From: Candidatus Krumholzibacteriia bacterium
GTDB taxonomy: Bacteria; Krumholzibacteriota; Krumholzibacteriia; WVZY01; JAKEHA01
Direction of reading: 5' to 3'
DNA: 49,123 nt
NCBI GenBank assembly: GCA_029865265.1
Contig: JAOUHG010000024.1
Location: forward strand, 1-49,123
The translations under genes were made by a program, and so were the position numbers. The first letter of the stretch is position 1, and every line of letters starts with the position of its first letter. The notes under the pieces were generated by a model. The model was not told the DNA's origin and did no database searches. It was given only the letters and a program-made list of their open reading frames with translations. This document shows positions 20,427 through 29,463 of the stretch, piece by piece.

Positions 20427-20469
20427 GATCTTAACATGCACTCCCACGGCGGGAGTGCATGCTAAGATC
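20427..20469 (-). repeat. Long inverted repeat upstream of acr3
   Basis: Two 19-base arms (20427-20445 and 20451-20469) pair with a single mismatch around a 5-base loop. The element lies between the stop of the propeller gene (20494) and the acr3 start (20397), one base from the second hairpin. No T-run follows on the minus strand, so a normal terminator is unlikely; a regulator-binding palindrome or a leader structure is more probable. Confidence 0.7.
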
Positions 20470-20493
20470 ACAGGCCGACCGCAGCCGACATGG

Positions 20494-22182
20494 CTACCGG
20501 GCGATCACCATCTTGCGCGCGATCGTCTCTCCCGCCGCCTCGACGCGACAGAAATAGATGCCGCTGGGGAGCAACCGGCCCGCGTTGTCGCGGCCATCGA
20601 AGGCCACTCGCCGCAAGGTCCCTTCGCCCAACGTCATTGCCCGAACCCGCCTGCCGGCAACGTCGAACACTTCGAGACGAAGCCGCGACGGTGCGGCTTG
20701 CTCGATGTCCAGCCACGTGGTTGCGCTGAACGGATTCGGATAGGCCTGGCCGACGAACAGAGTGCTTTGGTGGATGGGTCCTGACACGCCAACCGGAATG
20801 GCCCCGGACGCATCCAGCCGCAGGGCGTAGATGTCGTAGTCGACGGTGTTCCGGAAATCCTCCCACGCCACAATTGCGCCCCCGGCGCCGTCACTCGCCA
20901 TGGCAGCAGTGCCCTCGTCGCTTCCGGGTGCGGGAGAGATTCCGTTGACGGCCCAAACGGGAGTTCCCGTGGCATCCACGCGCTGGACGTAGGCGTCGTA
21001 GCCGACTCCGCTGCGGGTGTCGCCCCAGGAAATGAGCGCGCCGCCGGCGCCATCGGAAACGATCAGGGGAAACCACTGTTCGCCCGCGGCGGTACACACG
21101 GCAACACCGTTTGCGGTCCACTGCGGGACGCCCAGGTTGCTGACGCGCTGGACGTAGATGTTGTAGTCGGTGCCGTTTCGATAGTCGTACCACGTGATGA
21201 TGGCTCCGTTGGCGCCGTCGGAAGCCATCGTGGGGCCGGACTGGAAGCTCGGCGCGATACACACGGCGATTCCGTTTGCTGTCCATTGCGGGCTACCCAG
21301 CGCGCTCACGCGCTGCGCGTAGACATCCCCGCCGGGGCCGTTGCGGCCGTCCAGCCAGGTGACGATCGCGCCCCCCGCGCCGTCCGAGAGGATCACGGGC
21401 GCTATCTGGCCGGCCGAGAGGCCACAGAGGATAACACCGTCGGCCGTCCACTGGGGAACTCCCGCGGCGTTCACCCGTTGCGCGTAGATGTCATTGTTGC
21501 CACCACCTCGACCGTCCTGCCACGCGATGATCGCACCACCGGCGCCATCCGTATCGATCACGGGCAGCGTCTGGTGGTTGGCGGCGGTGCAGATGGCCAC
21601 GCCGTCGATCGTCCACTGTGGAGTCCCGGAGGCGTTGATCCGCTGCGCATGGATGTCGGTATACCCGCTGCCGCTGCGGTAGTCATGCCACGTGATGATC
21701 GCGCCGCCGGCACCGTCCGAGACCATCGGCGTTCCCACCTGTTCATCGGCCGCGGTGCAAACGGCGACCCCGTCGGCCGTCCATAGAACGGTTCCCGCAG
21801 CGCTCACCCGCTGCGCGTAGAGGTCGGCGCTGGTCCCGTTGCGGTAGTCGGTCCAGGCGACAATCGCCCCGCCCGCGCCGTCGGAGACGATGGTGGGCTG
21901 CGACTGCACGCGGTCGTTGGTGCACAGCGCCACCCCGTCGAGTGTCCACAGGGGATTGCCGGTGGCGTCGATACGCTGGGCGTAGATGTCGGAGCCCCCG
22001 CTGCGGTAGTCCCCCCACGCCACAATGGCGCCGCCGGCGCCGTCCGGGACGGTGACGGGACCGGTCTGGTTTTCCACGGCCGCGCTCACCGGGCTGCCGC
22101 CGGGGGTCCAGGCCGAACGGGCGGACCGGGGGAGTCCGGGAATCAGAAGTGCCAGGATGAGGACGATGGGCAGGTATCGCAT
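20494..22182 (-). CDS. Secreted eight-repeat propeller protein with FlgD-like C-terminal domain
   Basis: The 562-residue protein has a signal peptide (MRYLPIVLILALLIPGLPRSARSA), then eight repeats of about 55 residues with the pattern DGVAVCT, Q, SDGAGGAIVAW, DYRSG, DIYAQRV, G, PQWTADG. Eight equal units suggest an eight-bladed beta-propeller. The last 85 residues (AYPNPFSATTWLDIEQ, VFDVAGRRVRAM, GIYFCRVEAAGE, RKMVIAR) form the FlgD-like sorting domain. It is a paralogue of the protein at 40810-42465. The ATG at 22182 follows GAGG; an upstream in-frame ATG at 22266 is rejected because it precedes the signal peptide by 28 residues. Confidence 0.87.
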   Translation of the reverse strand: MRYLPIVLILALLIPGLPRSARSAWTPGGSPVSAAVENQTGPVTVPDGAGGAIVAWGDYRSGGSDIYAQRIDATGNPLWTLDGVALCTNDRVQSQPTIVSDGAGGAIVAWTDYRNGTSADLYAQRVSAAGTVLWTADGVAVCTAADEQVGTPMVSDGAGGAIITWHDYRSGSGYTDIHAQRINASGTPQWTIDGVAICTAANHQTLPVIDTDGAGGAIIAWQDGRGGGNNDIYAQRVNAAGVPQWTADGVILCGLSAGQIAPVILSDGAGGAIVTWLDGRNGPGGDVYAQRVSALGSPQWTANGIAVCIAPSFQSGPTMASDGANGAIITWYDYRNGTDYNIYVQRVSNLGVPQWTANGVAVCTAAGEQWFPLIVSDGAGGALISWGDTRSGVGYDAYVQRVDATGTPVWAVNGISPAPGSDEGTAAMASDGAGGAIVAWEDFRNTVDYDIYALRLDASGAIPVGVSGPIHQSTLFVGQAYPNPFSATTWLDIEQAAPSRLRLEVFDVAGRRVRAMTLGEGTLRRVAFDGRDNAGRLLPSGIYFCRVEAAGETIARKMVIAR

Positions 22183-22262
22183 GGGAACCTCGCGGTCAAT
22201 GACGTGTAGTGCAAAGCGGTCGGGAACGTCACGAAAGGTAGGACGGTCGGACGGCTGTGCCG

Positions 22263-22400
22263 TCACGAGAATTGTTCGAGGGTTTCCGCGGCAGCTGGTT
22301 TGCCCTGGGTCTTGCCTTCCTTGTCCGGATGGTTTTGCGCCCGGGCGGATGCCACGGTGAGCGCCACGGCAAGTGTCACGAGAACGAGAGTGCGTTTCAT
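22263..22400 (-). CDS. Small secreted peptide, 45 residues
   Basis: A short frame encodes a typical signal peptide (MKRTLVLVTLAVALTVASARA) followed by only about 24 polar residues starting QNHPDKEGKTQGKP and ending LEQFS. AAGGGG lies 10 bases before the ATG at 22400. It ends 80 bases before the propeller-protein gene on the same strand, and a 10-base hairpin lies in its leader. No family is recognised. The clean signal peptide, start and ribosome site argue for a real gene, although so short a frame could arise by chance. Confidence 0.55.
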   Translation of the reverse strand: MKRTLVLVTLAVALTVASARAQNHPDKEGKTQGKPAAAETLEQFS

Positions 22401-22780
22401 GTGTCAGCGGCCCCTTGTTGTTGCAATGAGCGCCGGGCCGCGGGTGGCCCGGCGCCCCGCATCATCGGACGTCACCAACCCGAGTTCAAGGGGAACGCAT
22501 GTTTGCCAGTGTCAATCCGTTGACACCTGCACCCGCGCGCCCGCGTGGGGTCTATCGCGCCGGTGCAGAACGGGTTGCGCGCTTTCGCGGGGCGCCGCGC
22601 GCGTGCCGTGGCCGGCCCGTCCTGCCCGCTGGCGCCGCCGTCCGCAAGGCACAACCCCGGCGCCACCATGAACTTGCGCCCGCGGGTCGCTGAACGGCAC
22701 GCCGCGTGCCTCTGTCTGTGCCCGACACGCGGGCGTTTGCCCGCGTGCCGCAACAACCAGGTGGGAAAGGGAGGATGACG
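22401..22780. other. 380-base intergenic region
   Basis: This stretch separates the divergent small-peptide and lipoprotein genes. It holds a perfect 10-base GC-rich stem (22430-22439 with 22446-22455, 6-base loop) in the peptide leader, a lone TTGACA at 22520-22525 without a matching -10, and the lipoprotein ribosome site near 22770. I see no further coding signal in it. Confidence 0.6.
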
Positions 22781-23434
22781 ATGAAGAGGCTCTTTCTGGT
22801 TCTGATATTGGCAATGATGGTGGGGGCGTGCGGGGAGTCTTCCACCGATGTCGACACCCGCCGCGGCGGCAGTCCCCGCGGCGGCAGCAGCGGCGGCGAC
22901 GGCGGGTTCGTCCCGCCCGACACCGTGATCAAGACCGAGCACGCGACCCTCAACGCGTACAAGCCCGGCAACCCCGGCGCGATTGCGCCCGTACGCGATC
23001 TCACGGCGACCGCGTCGTTCAACGATGCTCTGGCAATTGCGGCGACGTTCGGCTATTCCTTCGACCCCACGGCCCTCACCGTGGCGAGCGGGCGCACCGA
23101 CGACGGGCGCGCGGTGCTGGTTGCGCTGGGGGCGTTGCGGGGCGGTGACGGGGGCGGCCTCGCGGTCTACCTGCGCGTGGACGACCGGGAACGGTCGTTC
23201 CCCTTGCGCCTGACCGATCGTGACCAGAGCGGATTCGAGGTTCTGCAGGATGCCGGCAAGCAGGAGACAGGGCCCCAGAACCGGCCCTGGTACTACGGCG
23301 ACCTGTTGAACTGTCTGCAGTACGTGGTCGCGGATTTGACCGCCTGCCGCCAGTCGTGTCAGTGGTGCGGTCCCATTTGCGACCTGCGCGCACTCGTGAA
23401 TCTGGTGGTGTGTGTTCTGGTCTACATGTTGTAG
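22781..23434 (+). CDS. Predicted lipoprotein of unknown function
   Basis: The 217-residue product starts MKRLFLVLILAMMVGACGES with a lipobox ending in Cys, so it is probably lipid-anchored. A Gly/Arg/Ser-rich linker (RRGGSPRGGSSGGDGG) follows, then a beta-rich region of about 110 residues (DALAIAATFGYSFDPTALTV, GLAVYLRVDDRERSFPLRL), then a cysteine-rich end (ACRQSCQWCGPIC) and a short hydrophobic tail (LVNLVVCVLVYML). No family is recognised. GGAGG lies 6 bases before the ATG at 22781; an ATG at 22775 is too close to it. The tlpA-like gene begins 51 bases later. Confidence 0.7.
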   Translation: MKRLFLVLILAMMVGACGESSTDVDTRRGGSPRGGSSGGDGGFVPPDTVIKTEHATLNAYKPGNPGAIAPVRDLTATASFNDALAIAATFGYSFDPTALTVASGRTDDGRAVLVALGALRGGDGGGLAVYLRVDDRERSFPLRLTDRDQSGFEVLQDAGKQETGPQNRPWYYGDLLNCLQYVVADLTACRQSCQWCGPICDLRALVNLVVCVLVYML

Positions 23435-23485
23435 GCTGTTCCGGCGCGGAACGAGCGACTGGAATGATCGTCCCATGGGGTATTC

Positions 23486-24036
23486 GTGAGCCGAAGCAAG
23501 ATCTTGATCGTGGCGTTTCTGGTGCTGTCCGCGGTGATCCAGTTTCTGGTTCACCGCACGGGAGGGCCGTCGCGCACGTCTTCGGGGCCGAAGGCGGGCG
23601 CGGCGGCCCCCGCGCTTTCGCTCACCGACCCCAGCGGCCGCGCCGTGGCGCTCAGCGACTTCCGCGGCAAGTTCGTGATTCTCGACTTCTGGGCCACCTG
23701 GTGCGCGCCGTGCATGGCGGAGTTCGGCGTGCTCGATCCCTGGTGGAAGAAGCAACGCGAGAGCGGACTCGCCAACGACGTCGTGTTGATCGCCGTCAAC
23801 GTGCGGGAGTCCCGCGAGCACGTGCAGGACTTCCTGTCGCGCAGCCCGCTCCCGTTTTCGGTGCTCCTGGACGAGGACGGCGCCGTGGCGCAGGAGTACG
23901 GCGTGGAGGTGCTGCCCACGCTGGTGATCATCGACCGCCACGGCGTGGTGGTGGACCGGAACACCGGCTACGACCCCTCGGTGGGCGCCAAACTCACACG
24001 GCAATTGCAGGAACTGATGCAGGAGGAGCAGACGCC

Positions 24037-24040
<4 letters not shown>
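23486..24040 (+). CDS. TlpA/ResA-like membrane-anchored thioredoxin
   Basis: The 184-residue protein has an N-terminal membrane anchor (KILIVAFLVLSAVIQFLV), a short linker, and an AhpC/TSA-type thioredoxin domain with FWATWCAPCMAEF (redox Cys73 and Cys76) and the cis-proline region EVLPTLVIIDRHG. Relatives reduce disulphides outside the cytoplasm, for example during cytochrome c maturation. It starts with GTG at 23486. Its TGA overlaps the GTG of the ABC ATPase gene (GTGA at 24037-24040), so the two are translationally coupled. Confidence 0.9.
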
Positions 24041-24971
<931 letters not shown>

Positions 24972-24975
<4 letters not shown>

Positions 24976-25784
24976 TGCAGCGCATGTTCGCGGTTGCGGA
25001 GATCACCGTCCGGCGCCTCATGAAGAGCCGGCTCCTGTGGATCGGCGTGGTGGGCTCGCTGCTCATCATCGGACTGTTCATGACCTCGGTGGTGGGCATG
25101 GTGCGCATGCTGGCCGCGGGCGAGGTGGTATCCGGCACCATGCTGATGCAGGTGCTGGGCACCATCATCACGTTTCTCGGCGCGCTGGCGCAGTTGATCG
25201 CCATCTTCGTGGGCGTGAGCGTGGTCAAGCGCGACGTGGTGGAGGGCACCGTGGCCAGCGTGCTCTCCAAGCCGGTGTCGCGCGGCGAGTACATTGCGGC
25301 CAGCTATGCCGGGGCGGCCGTCTACCTGTTGATGATGTGGGCGTTGTTTGCGCTGGTGCTCACGCTCTTCGCCGCCGCCTTCAAGAGCACGCTCAGCGGC
25401 ACGGCGTACCTCACCATGTTCGCGCGCTACCTGGTGTGCGTGATGACCATGGCCATCGCGTTCTCCTTCTCCATCCGCTTCCATCCCTGGGTGGCCGTGC
25501 TGCTCACCTTCGTGGTGTTGCGCGGCACCGCCACCGTCAACGGGATCGCCGCCGTGATCGGCGCCCTGGGCGGCAACGTGCCGGACGCGGTGGTGAAGGT
25601 GCTGTCCTATCCGTTCCCGGTTCTGGGCGCGCTGGACAGCGTGGCCGATCGCCTCACGCGGGGCTCGCTGACGGAGCACTCCGCCGGACTCGGCTTCCTG
25701 CACATCGTCGACTACGGCCTGGTGATGGCGGTGCTGGCCTACCTCCTGTTCCGCGGCCTGGAGATCAACCGCGTGCGCGACTAG
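24972..25784 (+). CDS. ABC-2 type transporter permease
   Basis: The 270-residue protein has six predicted membrane helices and the ABC-2 permease pattern MFAVAEITVRRLMKSRLLWI at the start, KRDVVEGTVASVLSKPVSRGEYIAA (coupling helix region) and a C-terminal helix with LLFRGLEINRVRD. It overlaps the ATPase gene by 4 bases and is its membrane partner. It may also work with the upstream TlpA-like protein, but the link is only by position. The transcript ends near the hairpin at 25794-25824. Confidence 0.88.
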
Positions 25785-25786
25785 GC

Positions 25787-25824
25787 AAAGAAAAAGCCGC
25801 GCCCCCGTGCGGGAAGCGCGGCTT
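25787..25824 (-). terminator. Rho-independent terminator of the cyclophilin gene
   Basis: A 9-base perfect stem (25794-25802 with 25816-25824) is followed on the minus strand by TTTTTCTTT. It lies about 24 bases after the cyclophilin stop codon. The stem may also slow plus-strand transcription from the ABC operon, but that side has only TCTC after it. Confidence 0.88.
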
Positions 25825-25847
25825 CTCTCCGGAGCCAATCCCCGGCG

Positions 25848-26477
25848 TTACTTCTTCTCGGACTTTTCCTTGTCGTCCTTGGCGGCTTCCTTGCGGTATG
25901 CCTTGAGGATGCTCACCGTTTCCAGCGGGACGTCGTTCATGCCCGCCTTGTTGCCCGTCTTCACCTTGCCGATCTTGTCCACCACTTCCTTGCCTTCGAT
26001 GACCTTGCCGAACACGCAGTAGCCGAAGCCGCGCTGCGTGTTGTCGGTGTGGTTCAGGAAGGCGTTGTCGGTCGTGTTGATGAAGAACTGGCTGGTGGCG
26101 CTGTGCACCGCGTTGGTGCGGGCCATGGCCACGGTGTACTTGTCGTTGGTGAGCCCGTTGCCGGCCTCGTTGTCGATGGGGGGCTTGCCCGCCTTCTGGG
26201 TCATGTCGGGCGTGAAGCCGCCGGTCTGGATCATGAATCCGTCGATGACCCGGTGGAAGATGAGGCCGTCGTAGAAATGGTTATCCACGTACCAGAGGAA
26301 GTTCTGCACCGACAGTGGCGCCTTGTCCGGGTACAGCTCCATCTCCATCGTGCCCATTGAGGTTTCCAGAACAACCACGGGGTAGCCTTTCTTGTTGTCG
26401 GCGCTGTCCGCCGCGCCCACGGTGGGAGCACCGATCGCGACGGCCACCAGCGCCAGCGTTGTTACAAACCGTTTCAT
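25848..26477 (-). CDS. Secreted cyclophilin-type peptidyl-prolyl isomerase
   Basis: The 209 residues begin with a signal peptide ([22 protein letters not shown]). The cyclophilin domain follows with [34 protein letters not shown] (catalytic Arg and Phe), SQFFINT and [19 protein letters not shown]. It would catalyse proline isomerisation of exported proteins. The tail ([14 protein letters not shown]) is charged. The ATG at 26477 has GGAGGAAACG upstream; a longer frame from 26609 lacks such a site. A TTGACG/TAGATT promoter lies 70-95 bases upstream and a terminator follows. Confidence 0.93.
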   Translation of the reverse strand: MKRFVTTLALVAVAIGAPTVGAADSADNKKGYPVVVLETSMGTMEMELYPDKAPLSVQNFLWYVDNHFYDGLIFHRVIDGFMIQTGGFTPDMTQKAGKPPIDNEAGNGLTNDKYTVAMARTNAVHSATSQFFINTTDNAFLNHTDNTQRGFGYCVFGKVIEGKEVVDKIGKVKTGNKAGMNDVPLETVSILKAYRKEAAKDDKEKSEKK

Positions 26478-26544
26478 CGTTTCCTCCGGTGGATTGAAGC
26501 GGGTCGAAATGGCTCGGCGGAACGTCCGGCCCGCCATTCCGCCC

Positions 26545-26573
26545 AATCTATCGGATGGCGGGGGCCTCGTCAA
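26545..26573 (-). promoter_or_regulatory. Sigma70-like promoter of the cyclophilin gene
   Basis: On the minus strand TTGACG (26573-26568) and TAGATT (26550-26545) are separated by exactly 17 bases. The leader to the ATG at 26477 would be about 60 bases. Confidence 0.65.
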
Positions 26574-26608
26574 GGTGTGCCGGGGCGGCCGGGGGCCCAA
26601 GCCGATCA

Positions 26609-26637
26609 TTGCAAGTCGGTGGCCGGTCGCCTATTAT
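26609..26637 (+). promoter_or_regulatory. Promoter with leaderless start for the GAF protein gene
   Basis: TTGCAA (26609-26614) and TATTAT (26632-26637) are 17 bases apart. The ATG at 26644 begins 6 bases after the -10, so the transcription start should coincide with it. Confidence 0.55.
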
Positions 26638-26643
26638 CATGGC

Positions 26644-27669
26644 ATGGGACAGCGCAACCGCGTGTTGATCGGCTCCTGGCTGGTGGTCTGGGGTGTCCTG
26701 TTGCTGCTGGTGAGCAACAAGGTGCTGCTGGGCTGGGAGCACATCTGGCCGGGCATCCTCATTGTCAGCGGCGTGGTCATGCTGCGCGTGTTTCAGAAGC
26801 GCCTGGACTTCGGCGTGGTATTTGCCGCCACCTGGGCCATCCTGCTGGGCGCGTTCCTCACCGCGTTTTCCCTGGGACTGATCGAGTGGGGCAGGATGGG
26901 CCTGCTGTGGCCCGCCATCCCGCTGGTCATCGGCATCGCCTGTTTTGCGGCCGGCAAGGTGGTCGCCTCCAATGCCGGCATCGTGGTGGGCGCGCTGGTC
27001 ATCCTGATGAGCGCCACGTCGTTTCTGTACAAGACCGGGGTCATCAGCGAGCGCGTGGCCGGACCGTTCATTCGCTTCTGGCCGCTGGTGCTGGTGCTGG
27101 CCGGCTTCGTGCTGATGAAGCGCAGCGCAAGACTGCTGGAGCCCGGTGCGGGCACGCCACCGGCGACGCGCATCAACCCGTTCGACGCGGGTGCGCTCTC
27201 CAGTGATGTCGAAGACGAGATCTTTGCGCGCGTGCGCGCCACCACCGGTTCGCGCGGCGCCGCCGCGGTGCTGGTGACCGAACTCAAGAAGCGATTCGAG
27301 CGTTTCGCCTGGGTGGGGGTCTACCGCCTCAGCGGCGACACGCTCACCCTGGACGAGGCCGAGTACGTGGGCGCACCGCCCGAGCACCGTCGCATTCATC
27401 TTTCCGAAGGCGTGTGCGGCGCGGCGGCGAGCGAGCGCGTCACCCAGGTGGTGCCGGACGTGTGCAGCGACCCGCGCTACCTCGCGTGCAGTCCCACCGT
27501 GAAGTCCGAGATCGTGGTGCCGATTTTCCATCGTGGCACGCTCATCGGCGTGCTGGACATCGACAGCGATTCTCCGGACGCGTTTTCCGACGACGACCGG
27601 CGATTCCTGGAATCGCTGGTCGCCAAGGTGTCGCGGATGATCCGTGAGGAGCCCGTCGCCGCGGCGTGA
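26644..27669 (+). CDS. Membrane-anchored GAF protein related to free Met-R-sulfoxide reductase
   Basis: The 341-residue protein fuses an N-terminal block of 6-7 membrane helices (to about residue 165, similar to LiaF-type membrane modules) to a cytoplasmic GAF domain. The GAF part has SEGVCGAAASERVTQVVPDV, YLACSPTVKSEIVVPIF and GVLDIDSDSPDAFSDDD, the pattern of free methionine-R-sulfoxide reductase (fRMsr). Cys258 and Cys282 match two of the three redox cysteines of the E. coli enzyme; the third is missing, but Cys274 lies nearby. It could reduce free methionine sulfoxide or act as a redox sensor. The ATG at 26644 lies 6 bases after a -10 element, without a ribosome site. Confidence 0.8.
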   Translation: MGQRNRVLIGSWLVVWGVLLLLVSNKVLLGWEHIWPGILIVSGVVMLRVFQKRLDFGVVFAATWAILLGAFLTAFSLGLIEWGRMGLLWPAIPLVIGIACFAAGKVVASNAGIVVGALVILMSATSFLYKTGVISERVAGPFIRFWPLVLVLAGFVLMKRSARLLEPGAGTPPATRINPFDAGALSSDVEDEIFARVRATTGSRGAAAVLVTELKKRFERFAWVGVYRLSGDTLTLDEAEYVGAPPEHRRIHLSEGVCGAAASERVTQVVPDVCSDPRYLACSPTVKSEIVVPIFHRGTLIGVLDIDSDSPDAFSDDDRRFLESLVAKVSRMIREEPVAAA

Positions 27670-27694
27670 TCCCCGAGGCTCCGGGAGGTGCGTC

Positions 27695-28438
27695 ATGCGC
27701 TCCCGATTTGTGATTCTGCTGGCCGCCCTGGCCGTTCTTGCATCCTGCGGCAACGACGACACTGCCACCAACCCGCCGCCGCTTGCCCAACCCGACACCA
27801 CTACGCCGCGCGACAACCAGGAAGCCGAAGAGGCCGCCCTGTGGCTCTCGGGCGAGTTACTGGCGCCGCAGGACCTCTACGAAACCATCCGCGACGACCT
27901 CGCCGTTATTCGGAGCGAGTACCTCGACAGCATCCCGGAAACCGGAACTACCTTCTTCCCGATCTGGGTGGTCACGGAGATCATCATTTACCCCGACGAA
28001 GTCACCTGGGAGAAGCTCCGCAACCACGAGCCCAACGCGGTCGACTCGCTGAACACGGTGTTTCACGCGACGGAGCTCGATTCGCTTCGCATCGGGGTCC
28101 ACCTGCTCGGCATTATCACGTTCGAAGGCCGGCTGCATCCTCAGCGGCTGTCGGAGATCTACGCCGCGCAGCACGGGGTGATCTTTGCGGAGCCGAACGG
28201 CTACGCGGGTGATTGGAGCAATGTCTACCCGTGGGAACACAACGGCAAGATGACCTACCTGTTCCGGCTGGGCGGTGGGGATTGTCCGTCGGGATGTACC
28301 GAGAACACCTTCTGGTACTTCCGCCGCGTGGCTGGACAGACCGATTATGTGGGAACGTTCGTGTGGCCCGGCGACCCCGAGCCGAACTGGTGGGCTGAGG
28401 CGAAAGCCGCGTTTCTCTACTTCCGGACGGGGAGCTAG
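27695..28438 (+). CDS. Predicted lipoprotein of unknown function
   Basis: The 247-residue product begins MRSRFVILLAALAVLASCGN, a lipoprotein signal with the anchor Cys at residue 18, then a Pro/Thr-rich linker. The mature domain has no recognised family; it contains LLAPQDLYETIRDDLAVIRS, FPIWVVTEIIIYPDEV, RLSEIYAAQHGVIFAEPNGY and an aromatic end (NTFWYFRR, WPGDPEPNWWAEA). GGGAGG lies upstream of the ATG at 27695. It follows the GAF protein gene by 25 bases and is probably in its transcript. Its TAG stop shares the palindrome CTAG with the stop of asd on the other strand. Confidence 0.72.
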   Translation: MRSRFVILLAALAVLASCGNDDTATNPPPLAQPDTTTPRDNQEAEEAALWLSGELLAPQDLYETIRDDLAVIRSEYLDSIPETGTTFFPIWVVTEIIIYPDEVTWEKLRNHEPNAVDSLNTVFHATELDSLRIGVHLLGIITFEGRLHPQRLSEIYAAQHGVIFAEPNGYAGDWSNVYPWEHNGKMTYLFRLGGGDCPSGCTENTFWYFRRVAGQTDYVGTFVWPGDPEPNWWAEAKAAFLYFRTGS

Positions 28439-29463
28439 CGGGACAGCTTCATCGCCAGCGCGGCGATATCCAGCGCGTTGAGTGCGGCACCCGGGCGCAG
28501 GTTGTCCGCCACGATCCACATCCATACGCCCGCGGGGTTGTCCGGGTTGGTGCGGATACGGCCCACGGTCACCGCGTCGGGGTCGGGGTTGAAGCGCGGC
28601 GTGGCGTAGCCGTCGATGCGCTCCTCAACGATCAAGCCCACCTCGGCCCGCAGCAGCTTGATGATCTCCTCGCGCGTGGTGGGACGCGCGCACTGCACGT
28701 ACACCGCTTCGGAGTGGACGTTGACCACGGGCACGCGCACCGTGGTGGCGGTCACGGCCAGGCCGGGATCGCCGAGTATCTTGCGGCTCTCCAGCACCAT
28801 CTTCTGTTCTTCCACCGTGAAGCCGTCGTCGCAGAAGACGTCGATCTGCGGCACCACGTTGAATGCCAGCGGGCGCGGAAAGCGCGACGGGCGCTCGCCC
28901 GGTCCCGCGTCGAGGCACGCGCGTGAGTCGTCGAGGAGGTCGTCGATGCACGCCAGGCCCACGCCGGAGGCGGCCTGGTAGGTGGAGACCACAGCGCCGC
29001 GCACGCCCACCGTGGCGTGCACCGGGGCCAGGGCGCGCACCAGCGGAATGGTGGAGCAGTTGGGGCTGGCGATGATGCCGGAATCGGGCCGCTCGGCGAT
29101 GGCGTGCGCGTTGACCTGCGGCACCACCAGCGGAACCTCGGGCTTCATGCGGAACGCGCTGGACTTGTCGATGACCAGGCAGCCCTGCTCGGCCGCGCGC
29201 GGCACGTGCCCGTCGCTGGTTTCCGCTCCCACCGCGAAGAACGCAATGTCGGTTGACGAGAAGTCGTAGCCGTGCAGGCTCTGCACCGCGGTTGCCTTGC
29301 CGCGGATGGTGATGGTGGTTCCCGCGGAGCTTTCGGAGGCGAGAAGGTGAACGTCGCCGAAGGCGGGGGCGCGCTCCTCGATGAGGCGAATGAGTTCCCG
29401 GCCCACGGCGCCCGTGCATCCCACGATGGCGACCGTCGGGTTCCTGCGCAGGTTCCACTTCAC
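28435..29463 (-). CDS. asd: Aspartate-semialdehyde dehydrogenase
   Basis: The 342-residue protein reduces aspartyl phosphate to aspartate semialdehyde, the branch point to lysine, threonine and methionine. It shows the NADP-binding start TVAIVGCTGAVGRELIRLIEE, IDKSSAFRM, the active-site cysteine in ASPNCSTIP (Cys136), and the general-base region VPVVNVHSEAVYVQ. The length is normal for Asd. The GTG at 29463 overlaps the TGA of the upstream kinase gene (GTGA), so translation is coupled and no separate ribosome site is needed. Confidence 0.95.
   Translation of the reverse strand: MKWNLRRNPTVAIVGCTGAVGRELIRLIEERAPAFGDVHLLASESSAGTTITIRGKATAVQSLHGYDFSSTDIAFFAVGAETSDGHVPRAAEQGCLVIDKSSAFRMKPEVPLVVPQVNAHAIAERPDSGIIASPNCSTIPLVRALAPVHATVGVRGAVVSTYQAASGVGLACIDDLLDDSRACLDAGPGERPSRFPRPLAFNVVPQIDVFCDDGFTVEEQKMVLESRKILGDPGLAVTATTVRVPVVNVHSEAVYVQCARPTTREEIIKLLRAEVGLIVEERIDGYATPRFNPDPDAVTVGRIRTNPDNPAGVWMWIVADNLRPGAALNALDIAALAMKLSR

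Noticed and set aside
20427-20469. Rho-independent terminator of the propeller gene
   Set aside because: The stem is strong but no T-run follows on the minus strand, so it is listed as an inverted repeat instead.
20494-22182. Regular DNA repeats of about 165 bases that could suggest a repeat array
   Set aside because: The period is a whole number of codons and encodes the propeller repeats; there are no spacers of CRISPR type.
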